Assembly: GCA_000432655.1 (NCBI GenBank) | Contig: HF986319.1 | Location: forward strand, 54,667-84,152 | Length of the DNA: 29,486 nucleotides | Source of the DNA: Bacteroides sp. CAG:1060 | GTDB lineage: Bacteria; Bacteroidota; Bacteroidia; Bacteroidales; UBA932 | Direction: 5' to 3' | Shown here: piece after piece, positions 17,820-25,984 of the stretch | How the letters are laid out: each line of letters starts with the position of its first letter | How positions within the stretch are numbered: position 1 is the first letter of the stretch | Program-made: the position numbers and the translations under genes | Notes under the pieces: model-generated | Databases searched by the model: none | What the model was told of the DNA's origin: nothing | Seen by the model: only the letters and a program-made list of their open reading frames with translations

Positions 17820-19064
17820 ATGCTGAAGCGTCTGACTACTTCCTTTGTCATCCTATTATCCTCCATTATGTGCAGAGCCGAGTGGTCGGATAATTTCCTT
17901 TACTCATATTACACCAGATCGAATGGCTTGTGCGATGAGTATGTATTGTCAACATTCAGGGATTCCGATGGCTTTCTGTGGGTGTGTACATCCAATGGGC
18001 TTGACAGGTTCGATGGTTACCGTTTTATGCATTTTTCCACCAAGTCGGATAGTCCTTTTACCAAAACCAATGATGATTTCTTCTATAATGTTGCTGAAGA
18101 CAAGTGGGGAAGAATTTGGCTCTCAAGCAACTCTGGAATGTCAATTATAGACAAAAAGAAAAAATCTATTGTCTGTCCAGATGAATTAGGTGATTTCCCC
18201 GCTGAACTTTCCACACGTGTATTATCCGTATATAATGGGAGCGGTAATGAACTATATGCTTTGACAGCGCATGGCATCGCGAAAATGGTATTTGGACAAG
18301 ACGGATGTGTTGAGGATGTGGTGACTTGCGATATTGGGTCCTTTTCGCCAAGATGTATGACATTGTTTCAGAACGGAATAGTTGTCGGGGGACTATCCGG
18401 TGTGCTTTTTTATGCTTTTGACGGTCACGGAGGATTTAGGCCAACTGAACTTCTGTCATCATTGTCCGGAATTAAAAATGTATCTTGCTTGCTCGCCCAT
18501 GGTGACAATCTATGGATAGGGACAGAAAACGGCCTGTTCTGCTTCTCCATGAGTGATGGAAAACTTTCGGAATTCCGGCACTCTGACAGAGATCCCAGCT
18601 CTATCATGGACAGCCATGTCACTTGTCTGGCTTTAAATAACTCCTCGGATCTGTTGATTGGCACGACTTCTGGAATCGATATGTACACTCGATCAGGTGG
18701 ATTCTTGCACATGAGGCAGGACCGCCGTTTCCGTTCGATTAATTCCAACTATATCAATCATATTACTGTGGATTGTGATGGAACCATGTGGGTCGGTACT
18801 CTTGTTGGGGGTCTGAATAGGATTACTCCTAAGGAGGTCATGTTCAGGGATATGCTCGTGGTAGAGAACGGTGAATCCAATGTTATAAGTTCCTGTTTCG
18901 AAGATGAAGATGGAAATATGCTGGTGGGTATTCTCGGAAAAGGACTTGCAGTTAAGGTTAGGAATTCTTCTGATTTCAGGTTTTATTCACTTGAAAAAAC
19001 ATCTGGGGCTTTGAAGGAAAGCGTATCGTCAATAGAGCGGGACATAAACGGGAATATTGGATAG
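17820..19064 (+). CDS. Hybrid two-component system sensor/regulator, 5' part (frameshifted)
   Basis: N-terminal part of a one-protein sensor kinase and response regulator that normally detects glycan breakdown products in the periplasm. The signal peptide starts MLKRLTTSFVILLSS, followed by beta-propeller repeats typical of the family (LSTFRDSDGFLWVCTSNGLDRFDGYRF, NLWIGTENGLFCF, GTMWVGTLVGGLNRI). The frame stops at TAG 19062-19064 in the middle of a propeller blade (SSIERDINGNIG). One extra T near 19058 would restore NGNIWIGTRYDGL and join it to the next feature; the repaired product would have about 1362 residues, the usual size for this family. As it stands the product would be a secreted propeller fragment of about 414 residues. 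Confidence 0.85.
   Translation: MLKRLTTSFVILLSSIMCRAEWSDNFLYSYYTRSNGLCDEYVLSTFRDSDGFLWVCTSNGLDRFDGYRFMHFSTKSDSPFTKTNDDFFYNVAEDKWGRIWLSSNSGMSIIDKKKKSIVCPDELGDFPAELSTRVLSVYNGSGNELYALTAHGIAKMVFGQDGCVEDVVTCDIGSFSPRCMTLFQNGIVVGGLSGVLFYAFDGHGGFRPTELLSSLSGIKNVSCLLAHGDNLWIGTENGLFCFSMSDGKLSEFRHSDRDPSSIMDSHVTCLALNNSSDLLIGTTSGIDMYTRSGGFLHMRQDRRFRSINSNYINHITVDCDGTMWVGTLVGGLNRITPKEVMFRDMLVVENGESNVISSCFEDEDGNMLVGILGKGLAVKVRNSSDFRFYSLEKTSGALKESVSSIERDINGNIG
19058..19064 (+). other. Frameshift (one base missing) splitting the hybrid two-component gene
   Basis: Frame 1 reads AAC GGG AAT ATT GGA TAG; with ATT TGG ATA GGC ACG the frame continues as N-I-W-I-G-T, the standard W-(I/V)-G-T of a propeller blade, and goes on open into the kinase half. 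The T run is only two to three bases long. Confidence 0.85.
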
Positions 19065-21907
19065 GCACGAGGTATGACGGACTTATATGTATTCCGAAAG
19101 GTGGGTTGGATCATCCAGTCCTTATTAATTACAATACCTCCAACTCGGGAATTCTTGCTGATCATATACTTGACATGGTTTATGATGATGTGAACAATCA
19201 GTTGTGGTTCAGCTCTTTTGATGCATTGTATGCTTTTGATGTGTCGACTCATGAATGCAGGAGAATAGAACTATGTACTGATGCGGGCAATCTCTGGTTG
19301 TATAGTCTTGCGATAACGGAAAATGGGACATTGCTGGCAGGTGGATATGGTCTTTTCGAAGTAAATATATCAGCCCCGAGACATGACGGTCGGTATGATA
19401 TCCGGTATTTGTCACGATTTGAGCAGTCTGACGGTCAGCCGGAAAGGATAGGCTCTATCGCTGTAGGTGCTGATGGAAAAGTGTATGTCGGGAGCCACAA
19501 CGGAGATTTATATCAAATGTCCAACGGCGTCTTCTCTCGTATTAATCTGGGAGACGGCATCAACGTCGGTAAGATTAATAGCCTGATTACGGATACTTCT
19601 GGCGATGTATGGATTGGGTCATCGGACGGAGTATACAGATATAGACCAGATACTGGAATAACAAACCATTACAACAACGGATTTGGGCTTCTTCCGTTCA
19701 ACTGCTACAGAAATTCGGTCTGCGGCATGTCTGGAAATAAAATTGCTTTCGGTACTTCAAACGGCGTTGTCGTCTTTGAAACGGACTATGCCGCGCCTAA
19801 AAAAAATGATAGGGCCGTGAGAATAGTGGGTGAATCTGTCAATGGAGAACTCAATCCCTGGCCGTGTTCGGATGTCATAGATATATATCCGTCCAGTCCA
19901 TCTTTTGAGCTTGTTCTAAGTACTTTAGATTTGTCTTTTTCAGAAAAAGTTGCTTTCTCTTACAAACTCGGGAGTGAAGGAACTATATGGAACTATTCAA
20001 GGGATGGCGTCTTGCCATTTAGTAACATCAAGCCGGGTAAGTATTCTCTTTGGGTGAGATGTACTGAATATGACGGCAGATGGTCCGAACCGTTCCGCGT
20101 TACAGAAATTGATGTGCATCCGGAGTTTACCCAGACCTTTTTGTTCAGAATGCTTGTGGTGGTTATCATTCTCGGTTTGGTAGGATTATTTGTCTTCAGA
20201 AAGATGCGGCAGAAAACAAAGATACAGAAGATGCTTAAACTTCAGGTCGAAGAGAAAACGGAGGAACTTAAAGCGGCTATTGACCGTGTGACAGAATCAA
20301 AGGCTTCGCTGGAGCATCAGAATGCCATCCTTGAAGAGCAGAAGTCCAAACTTGAGGAGTATTCCGTTTGTCTGGAACAGTCAAACAAGGAGAAACTCAT
20401 GATGTATACAAACATTACTCATGAATTCAAGACTCCGCTCTCGCTTATTATCGGACCGTTGGATGAGGTCGCTTCTAAAGTAAAGGCTGAAGAGGAAAAG
20501 TCGCTTCTGGATATTGCCGTAAAGAACTCCAAATATCTTCTTGAGCTAGTCAATCAGATCCTGGATCTTAGGAAAGTGGATTCTGGGAACCTGGTTTTAA
20601 AGAGGGAATATGTGGATGTGGCGGCTTTATCAGACGGTTTTTTCCGTGATTGCCTATGTGCCTTTGAACAGAGGAGTATTGTTTTTGAAAAGAATCTGAG
20701 ACTTATCAGCGGAACCATAATATCAGATAAGGATGCGATAATCAAGATATTATCCAACTTGTTGTCGAATGCGATGAAGTATACGCCAGACGGGGGAAGA
20801 GTTACAATGAATGTTGCGCAGTTCTGCTCGTCTGCCAATAAGGGTGTGCAGTATTTTTCTGTTACGAATAGTGGAAGTTTTATCTCCGAGGAAGAAAGAG
20901 AGAAAGTATTTGACTGCTATTATAAGTCGGAGAAGAATACTATGTATGGCGGCAATATCCAAGGCAACTCAGGTATAGGACTATATCTTGTCAAAAATAT
21001 TGTTCTTGCGCTCGGAGGACACATTTCTCTGAAGAGTTCTAAAGAGATTGGAACTTCATTTAGATTAATCATTCCGGTTGAATTCCTCACTGATGATTCC
21101 TTCAGAAATATTGAAGACTTGTCTGATTATGAGGAAAAGGACAACGATATGCCGATGATTCTGATAGTGGAGGACAACAATGACATGAGAAAATATATTA
21201 AAAGTATTCTTCGATACAAGTTCAGAATCATTGAAGCGACCAATGGACAAATAGGATATGAAATGGCGAAGAAGCATTTCCCTGACATGATAATATCCGA
21301 TATGATGATGCCTGTCTGTGATGGTCTTGAGTTCTGTAGGATGATAAGAGAAGATGGTAGCCTTTGTCATATCCCATTCTTGATGCTGACTGCTCTTTCT
21401 GATGATGACAGTAGATTGAAAAGTTATCAAAAGGGTGTCAACGGCTTCCTTGTGAAGCCTTTCACTAAGGATATGCTTGAGGCTAGGATTGACAATATCC
21501 TCTCGGAAAGGAAGATGCTTCAGGACGAGTTGTCGTATAATCTTGAAAACTCATACGCTAAGGTAAATATTGACCGTTCGGACAAGGCTTTTATGGAACA
21601 TCTTCTTGAGGTGCTGAAAAACAATTATGCTGATCAGGAGTTTAATGTGCCAAAATTGCTTGAGAATATGTGCATGAGTATGACTCCGTTTTACAAGAAA
21701 GTAACTTCCCTTATCGGTCTTACCCCTGCGCTCCTTATACGCAGATATAGGCTTCAGACTGCAAAAACTCTTATGGAAAAAAGTGTCGATTCTGGTGTGA
21801 GCGTGTCTGAAATTGCTTATATGGTGGGATTCAGTGATCCTAAGTATTTCAGCAGGTGTTTCCAAAAAGAATTTCATGTTAGGCCGATGGACATTCTTCA
21901 AAAGTAA
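19061..21907 (+). CDS. Hybrid two-component system sensor/regulator, 3' part (propeller end, Y_Y_Y, kinase, receiver, AraC-type HTH)
   Basis: Continuation of the split regulator; the first ATG in this frame is 19106. Order of parts: remaining propeller blades (WIGSSDGVYRY), a Y_Y_Y-like beta domain (FSYKLGSEGTIWNYSRDG), a membrane helix (about 20139-20197), a coiled coil to about 20400, the HisKA motif NITHEFKTPL with its phosphoacceptor His at 20420-20422, the HATPase boxes (LLSNAMKYTPDGG, GNSGIGLYLVKN), a receiver with VEDNNDM, phosphoacceptor Asp at 21299-21301 (ISDMMMP) and Lys in VKPF, and a C-terminal AraC-type helix-turn-helix (VSEIAYMVGFSDPKYFSRCF). All catalytic residues are present, so the only visible damage is the frameshift. 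GH43 and GH51 genes follow within 24 and 22 bases. Confidence 0.93.
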   Translation: MGTRYDGLICIPKGGLDHPVLINYNTSNSGILADHILDMVYDDVNNQLWFSSFDALYAFDVSTHECRRIELCTDAGNLWLYSLAITENGTLLAGGYGLFEVNISAPRHDGRYDIRYLSRFEQSDGQPERIGSIAVGADGKVYVGSHNGDLYQMSNGVFSRINLGDGINVGKINSLITDTSGDVWIGSSDGVYRYRPDTGITNHYNNGFGLLPFNCYRNSVCGMSGNKIAFGTSNGVVVFETDYAAPKKNDRAVRIVGESVNGELNPWPCSDVIDIYPSSPSFELVLSTLDLSFSEKVAFSYKLGSEGTIWNYSRDGVLPFSNIKPGKYSLWVRCTEYDGRWSEPFRVTEIDVHPEFTQTFLFRMLVVVIILGLVGLFVFRKMRQKTKIQKMLKLQVEEKTEELKAAIDRVTESKASLEHQNAILEEQKSKLEEYSVCLEQSNKEKLMMYTNITHEFKTPLSLIIGPLDEVASKVKAEEEKSLLDIAVKNSKYLLELVNQILDLRKVDSGNLVLKREYVDVAALSDGFFRDCLCAFEQRSIVFEKNLRLISGTIISDKDAIIKILSNLLSNAMKYTPDGGRVTMNVAQFCSSANKGVQYFSVTNSGSFISEEEREKVFDCYYKSEKNTMYGGNIQGNSGIGLYLVKNIVLALGGHISLKSSKEIGTSFRLIIPVEFLTDDSFRNIEDLSDYEEKDNDMPMILIVEDNNDMRKYIKSILRYKFRIIEATNGQIGYEMAKKHFPDMIISDMMMPVCDGLEFCRMIREDGSLCHIPFLMLTALSDDDSRLKSYQKGVNGFLVKPFTKDMLEARIDNILSERKMLQDELSYNLENSYAKVNIDRSDKAFMEHLLEVLKNNYADQEFNVPKLLENMCMSMTPFYKKVTSLIGLTPALLIRRYRLQTAKTLMEKSVDSGVSVSEIAYMVGFSDPKYFSRCFQKEFHVRPMDILQK

Positions 21908-21931
21908 AGTATTGAATTTAGATATGAGTTT

Positions 21932-22972
21932 ATGAAAAAGTTATTATTGTCTTCTATAGAGGTTCTGGTGTGCATTGTCATGCTTCATGGTCAGCCGACG
22001 CCTAGAAAAGTCGGCGAAGTGTTTGAATATCCCGATGCTCATGATCCTGTCGCCGCATATTGTGACGGCCGCTATTATGTGTTCACTACCGGAATGGGAA
22101 TCATGTCGTCTTCTGACATGAAGACATGGAGATTCGAGGGCTCTGTGTTGGACAGCACGCCACAATGGGCTGCGGAGAAGGGATTCCGTTGGATGCCTTG
22201 GGCCCCTGATGTGCAATACATAAGTGGGATGTATTACGTGTATTATTCGTATTCTGTATTCGGTCGCAATATTTCTGCGATCGGCGTTGTAACTAACAAG
22301 ACGCTCAATCCTGAGTCTCCGGATTACAAATGGGTGGATCATGGAATGATAGTGGAGTCTGTTCCTGGCAGAGATGAATGGAATGCTATTGATGCAAATG
22401 TCATAGTGGATGAGGAAGGTACTGGGTGGCTTGCGTTCGGCTCGTTCTGGAGGGGGCTGAAAATGTTCAAACTTGATGATACATATATTAAAATGGCGGA
22501 ACCGCAGGAATGGTATCCGATATGCAGAAGGCCAGAAGGAACCACAAAGGATATATCCGGCAAGGATGACGGGCTTGAAAAAGATTCGAGAGGAAGTGAT
22601 TTTGATGCTGGCAACGGTGCTGTGGAGGCTCCGTTTATCTTCAAGCATGGTAATTATTACTATCTATTCGCTTCCTATGACCTATGCTGCCGTGGAGCCA
22701 ATAGTACCTATAAGGTGATAGTCGGACGTTCACAGAAAGTGACTGGTCCTTATCTTGACAAGGAGGGGCGGTCTCTAATGGATGGAGCTGGAACTGTCGT
22801 GGTGAGCGGAAATGAGCGTTATCCTGGTGTGGGGCATTGTGCGGTTGTCGATTTCGGAGGAACGGACTACATGTTTATGCATGGATACGATAAAGATTAC
22901 GACTACCAGTCGAAACTCCTTATTAGGGAAGTGAGATGGACGGAAGACGGCTGGCCTGTCGTCGAATTGTAG
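21932..22972 (+). CDS. GH43 endo-alpha-1,5-L-arabinanase-like enzyme
   Basis: Exported five-bladed propeller glycosidase of 346 residues with signal peptide MKKLLLSSIEVLVCIVMLHGQ. The three GH43 carboxylates are visible: base Asp38 (AHDPV), pKa-modulating Asp154 (WNAIDANVIVD) and acid Glu232 (GAVEAPFIF). The stretch WNAIDANVIVDEEGTGWLAF...FWRGLKMF is characteristic of the arabinanase branch rather than xylosidases. It would cut the alpha-1,5-arabinan backbone. It starts 24 bases after the regulator stop, with no visible promoter of its own, and is followed after 22 bases by GH51. Confidence 0.92.
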   Translation: MKKLLLSSIEVLVCIVMLHGQPTPRKVGEVFEYPDAHDPVAAYCDGRYYVFTTGMGIMSSSDMKTWRFEGSVLDSTPQWAAEKGFRWMPWAPDVQYISGMYYVYYSYSVFGRNISAIGVVTNKTLNPESPDYKWVDHGMIVESVPGRDEWNAIDANVIVDEEGTGWLAFGSFWRGLKMFKLDDTYIKMAEPQEWYPICRRPEGTTKDISGKDDGLEKDSRGSDFDAGNGAVEAPFIFKHGNYYYLFASYDLCCRGANSTYKVIVGRSQKVTGPYLDKEGRSLMDGAGTVVVSGNERYPGVGHCAVVDFGGTDYMFMHGYDKDYDYQSKLLIREVRWTEDGWPVVEL

Positions 22973-22994
22973 AATTCAGTTAATTATATCATAT

Positions 22995-24977
22995 ATGAAT
23001 ACAAAAAAAACACTATTGTCGCTTGCGGCGAGCGTCGCAGCCGTCTCTTTGTCGGGACAGACGAATGATTTTTCTATTGATGTGGGACGGGTCGGAGCTC
23101 CGATTCAGCCGACCATGTACGGAATCTTCATTGAAGACATCAATTTTGCCGCTGATGGCGGACTTTATGCCGAACTGGTGAAGAACCGTTCATTTGAGTT
23201 TCCCAACCATCTTCAGGGATGGAGAGTAGGAGGAAATGTTGAAGTGCGCGAAGACGGTCCGTTCGAGCGTAACCATCATTATCTCAGGCTTTTGAGCTCG
23301 GGACATCCTCACAAGTACACTGCGGTGGAGAACGAGGGCTTTTTCGGGATTGGACTTAAAAAGGATGCGACCTATCGGTTCAGCGTATGGGCGCGTATGG
23401 CGAAGCCTGGCACAAAGGGTGCCTTGCATGTGGAGTTCATTGACAGGGCGTCAATGGATGAGGTTCAGGCAAGCACAACTGCTGAAATCAACATAGATTC
23501 GTCCGAATGGAAGAAGTATGAGGTGGTGATGACATCGAAGGTGACAGACCCGAAAGCAGTGCTCAGGGTGTTCCTGGTAGGGGATGACGCCATAGATATC
23601 GAGCATGTGTCACTTTTCCCAACGGATACGTGGATGGGACGCGAGAATGGCCTGAGAAAGGATCTTGCACAGGCCCTCTATGATCTTCATCCGGGACTTT
23701 TCCGTTTCCCGGGAGGATGCATCGTGGAAGGAACAGATCTTCAGACCAGATACCAGTGGAAGAACAGCGTGGGCCCGGTAGAGAACCGACCGCTCAACGA
23801 GAACCGCTGGCAGCACACTTTCAAATACAGGTATTATCCGGATTATTACCAGTCGTATGGACTCGGGTTCTATGAGTATTTCCTTCTGTCCGAGGATATT
23901 GGTGCAGAGCCGCTTCCGGTGCTCAGCTGCGGACTTGCATGCAAGTTCCAGAATGACAGCGAGAGTGCACACCAGCCGGTGGATGAACTGCAGAGCTATA
24001 TTGATGACGCACTTGATCTGATCGAGTTTGCCAATGGTCCTGTGGACAGCAAATGGGGTTCAGTGCGGGCATCCATGGGACATCCGAAACCTTTCGGACT
24101 CAAGTTTCTTGCCATAGGCAACGAGCAGTGGGATCAGACATATATTGATCACCTCAAGCCTTTTGTGGATGCTATTCGCAAGGCTCATCCGGAAATCAAG
24201 TTGGTGGGAACTTCAGGCCCGAATTCGGAGGGAGACCAGTTCGATTTCCTATGGCCGGAGATGAAAAAGATTGGGGCGGACCTTGTGGATGAGCATTTTT
24301 ACCGTCCTGAGTCATGGTTCCTTGCGCAGGGAGCACGATATGACAGCTATGACCGCAACGGACCAAAGGTGTTTGCAGGCGAATATGCTTGTCATGGAGC
24401 CGGCAAGAAATGGAACCATTTCGAAGCGTCGCTTCTGGAGGCGGCGTTTATGACTGGTCTTGAGAGAAATGCCGATATCGTGCACATGGCTACCTATGCT
24501 CCTCTCTTTGCCCATGTGGAAGGATGGCAGTGGAGGCCGGACCTTATCTGGTATGACAATCTCCGCAGTATGCGTACCTGCAGCTGGCATGTGCAGAATC
24601 TTTATACGACATACAAGGGAACGAATGTCCTCAGTCTTACTATGGACGGACGCAATGTCACCGGAGCTGACGGACAGAACGGGCTTTTTGCAAGCTGTGT
24701 TGTGGATGCGGACAAGAATCTTGTCTATGTGAAGGTCGCGAACACCTCCGAACGGCCGCAGGAAATTGTCATGAACTTCAACGGACTCAAGAAAAAGCAT
24801 ATGCTCAAGGGTGTGGAATGCGTGACATATCATAGCGATGACCCTGATGCTGACAATACTCTTGACGAGCCAAATAAAATCATTCCTGTGAGTCAGCCTC
24901 TTGACTTTGCGGGTGATGTTCTGAGCACTTCTGTGGCAGCGAAGACATTTGCGGTTTACGTGTTGGCAATAAAGTAA
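22995..24977 (+). CDS. GH51 alpha-L-arabinofuranosidase
   Basis: Retaining glycosidase of 660 residues that removes arabinofuranosyl units. It has an N-terminal signal peptide (MNTKKTLLSLAASVAAVSLSGQ), the family opening PTMYGIFIEDINFAADGGLYAELVKNRSFE, and a CBM4/9-like beta insert at about 70-210 (WRVGGNVEV, VSLFPTDTW). The TIM barrel carries acid/base Glu377 (AIGNEQWDQ) and nucleophile Glu463 (VFAGEYACHG), and a C-terminal beta domain follows. The signal peptide places it outside the cytoplasm, unlike many cytoplasmic GH51 enzymes. It is the last gene of the plus-strand part of the locus. Confidence 0.95.
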   Translation: MNTKKTLLSLAASVAAVSLSGQTNDFSIDVGRVGAPIQPTMYGIFIEDINFAADGGLYAELVKNRSFEFPNHLQGWRVGGNVEVREDGPFERNHHYLRLLSSGHPHKYTAVENEGFFGIGLKKDATYRFSVWARMAKPGTKGALHVEFIDRASMDEVQASTTAEINIDSSEWKKYEVVMTSKVTDPKAVLRVFLVGDDAIDIEHVSLFPTDTWMGRENGLRKDLAQALYDLHPGLFRFPGGCIVEGTDLQTRYQWKNSVGPVENRPLNENRWQHTFKYRYYPDYYQSYGLGFYEYFLLSEDIGAEPLPVLSCGLACKFQNDSESAHQPVDELQSYIDDALDLIEFANGPVDSKWGSVRASMGHPKPFGLKFLAIGNEQWDQTYIDHLKPFVDAIRKAHPEIKLVGTSGPNSEGDQFDFLWPEMKKIGADLVDEHFYRPESWFLAQGARYDSYDRNGPKVFAGEYACHGAGKKWNHFEASLLEAAFMTGLERNADIVHMATYAPLFAHVEGWQWRPDLIWYDNLRSMRTCSWHVQNLYTTYKGTNVLSLTMDGRNVTGADGQNGLFASCVVDADKNLVYVKVANTSERPQEIVMNFNGLKKKHMLKGVECVTYHSDDPDADNTLDEPNKIIPVSQPLDFAGDVLSTSVAAKTFAVYVLAIK

Positions 24978-25100
24978 GGTTGGGGTTTCCGTAAGGAATG
25001 ACTTGGGTGGCATTTCGGGCTGCGCTTTTGCAATGCCTCCTCTTTTCTGGCAGTTTGATAAATTCGCTGCAGGCAATGCCTTTCCCATTTCTGGCTTTGT

Positions 25101-25214
25101 GGCATTCGGTACCGGAGTGCTGGGTGTGCTGTGGTGACTGGGTGACTGGGTGACTGGGTGGTTGGGTGTGCCGGGTGTGCCGGATGGTTGGGTGGTTGGC
25201 ATTCGGTACCGGAG
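25101..25214. repeat. Direct repeat of a 17-mer flanking the octamer array
   Basis: GGCATTCGGTACCGGAG occurs exactly at 25101-25117 and 25198-25214, bracketing the G-rich octamer array. Its core ATTCGGTACCG shares CGGTACC with the repeats that follow in inverted orientation. Confidence 0.85.
25135..25200 (+). repeat. G-rich octamer tandem array with G-quadruplex pattern
   Basis: Three exact TGACTGGG units (25135-25158), then TGGTTGGG, two nonamers TGTGCCGGG/A, and two more TGGTTGG(G/C) units. GGG tracts at 25140, 25148, 25156, 25164 and 25173 are spaced by loops of 5, 5, 5 and 6 bases, which meets the canonical G-quadruplex pattern. Confidence 0.85.
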
Positions 25215-25219
25215 AGGGC

Positions 25220-25367
25220 CTTCTCTGGTACCGAATATGCGTGCCGTGCTCAAAAAGGCTTCCTGGGGTACGCGACGCATTTTCAGAGGCACTCGGTGCG
25301 CAAAACAGGCTCCTGTGGTACCGAATGCGTTTTCGGTACCAGAAACCCCCTTCTACGGTACGGAATG
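25220..25367. repeat. Degenerate GGTACC-centred repeats, about four copies
   Basis: Copies start at about 25220 (CTTCTCTGGTACCGAATATG), 25259 (CTTCCTGGGGTACGCGACGC), 25310 (CTCCTGTGGTACCGAATGCG) and 25350 (CTTCTACGGTACGGAATG), spaced 39, 51 and 40 bases. Between them lie inverted pieces such as TTTTCGGTACCAG at 25330-25342. Confidence 0.7.
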
Positions 25368-25453
25368 AAGCGGATGCGGCGGGCTCCAAGAAATGCCCAT
25401 CCTCGCGGGAGGCCTTCTCCAACCACTTTCGTCGCTATTACCAACCATTTTTG

Positions 25454-25461
25454 TATATTTG
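25454..25461 (+). promoter_or_regulatory. Candidate -7 box of the AlaX-like gene
   Basis: TATATTTG matches TAnnTTTG exactly and ends 22 bases before the ATG at 25484. No clear TTTG is found at -33. Confidence 0.5.
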
Positions 25462-25483
25462 CGTATAAGAGAATAAATTCGTT

Positions 25484-25954
25484 ATGGAAGCACCAGTACT
25501 TAACACTCACAACAAGGAAGAGTTTCCGCCGGCTCACTCAGCGGAACATATTTTAAACCGGACCATGGTCAATATGTTCGGGTGCCCGCGTTCGCGCAAT
25601 GCGCATGTGGAGCGGAAGAAAAGCAAATGTGACTATATTCTTGACTCCTGTCCTACAGATGAGCAGGTGGCTGCGATTGAGTCCAAGGTCAACGAAGTCA
25701 TCGCAGCTGCTGTGCCGGTGAGCGTGCGGTTTGTATCAAGGGAAGAGGCTGCTGGGATTGTGGATTTGAGCAAGCTTCCCGGAGATGCGTCCGAGACCCT
25801 TCGTCTGGTGAGTATCGGTGACTATGATGACTGCGCCTGCATTGGGGCCCATGTGTCCAACACTTCGGAAATAGGGGAGTTCAAGATTCTCAGCCATGAT
25901 TTCAATGACGGGATATGGCGTGTCAGGTGGAAGGTCATTCCGCCTTCGCTGTAG
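25484..25954 (+). CDS. AlaX-like stand-alone tRNA-editing domain protein
   Basis: A 156-residue cytoplasmic protein built on the second additional domain (SAD) of alanyl/threonyl-tRNA synthetases. The metal-binding motifs are present: HSAEH (His18, His22) and CIGAH (Cys119, His123), the latter standing where AlaRS has CGGTH. Stand-alone proteins of this kind (AlaX) hydrolyse Ser- or Gly-mischarged tRNA-Ala or related mischarged tRNAs. At this length it lacks the N-terminal beta-barrel of larger AlaX forms. The permease gene starts 30 bases downstream on the same strand. Exact tRNA specificity cannot be read from sequence. Confidence 0.85.
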   Translation: MEAPVLNTHNKEEFPPAHSAEHILNRTMVNMFGCPRSRNAHVERKKSKCDYILDSCPTDEQVAAIESKVNEVIAAAVPVSVRFVSREEAAGIVDLSKLPGDASETLRLVSIGDYDDCACIGAHVSNTSEIGEFKILSHDFNDGIWRVRWKVIPPSL

Positions 25955-25984
25955 GATCGTGACGGGCGTTGACCCCGGAGGTTC

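Larger units (their letters stand above)
24978..25483. other. 506-bp non-coding region rich in short degenerate repeats
   Basis: Open frames exist here on both strands, but their translations are low-complexity or continue antisense through GH51 and match no family I know. The stretch instead holds two near-copies of GCAATGCCT..TTTCTGGC (25030-25051 and 25073-25095), a G-rich octamer array, a family of GGTACC-centred repeats, and the promoter of the next gene near the right end. No convincing terminator follows GH51; TTCCGTAAGGAA (4-bp stem) is too weak. Confidence 0.7.

Noticed and set aside
19050..19070. Programmed ribosomal frameshifting in the regulator gene
   Set aside because: There is no slippery heptamer, no downstream stem-loop and no internal ribosome signal at the junction; a simple one-base loss explains it better.
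24312..25292. A 326-codon minus-strand frame covering the end of GH51 and the repeat region
   Set aside because: It is antisense to the GH51 gene, and its N-terminal part is translated from the low-complexity repeats (runs of Pro, Ser, His, Thr).
25101..25367. The GGTACC repeats as a CRISPR array
   Set aside because: Repeats are degenerate, occur in both orientations, and spacings vary; there are no uniform repeat-spacer units and no cas genes nearby.
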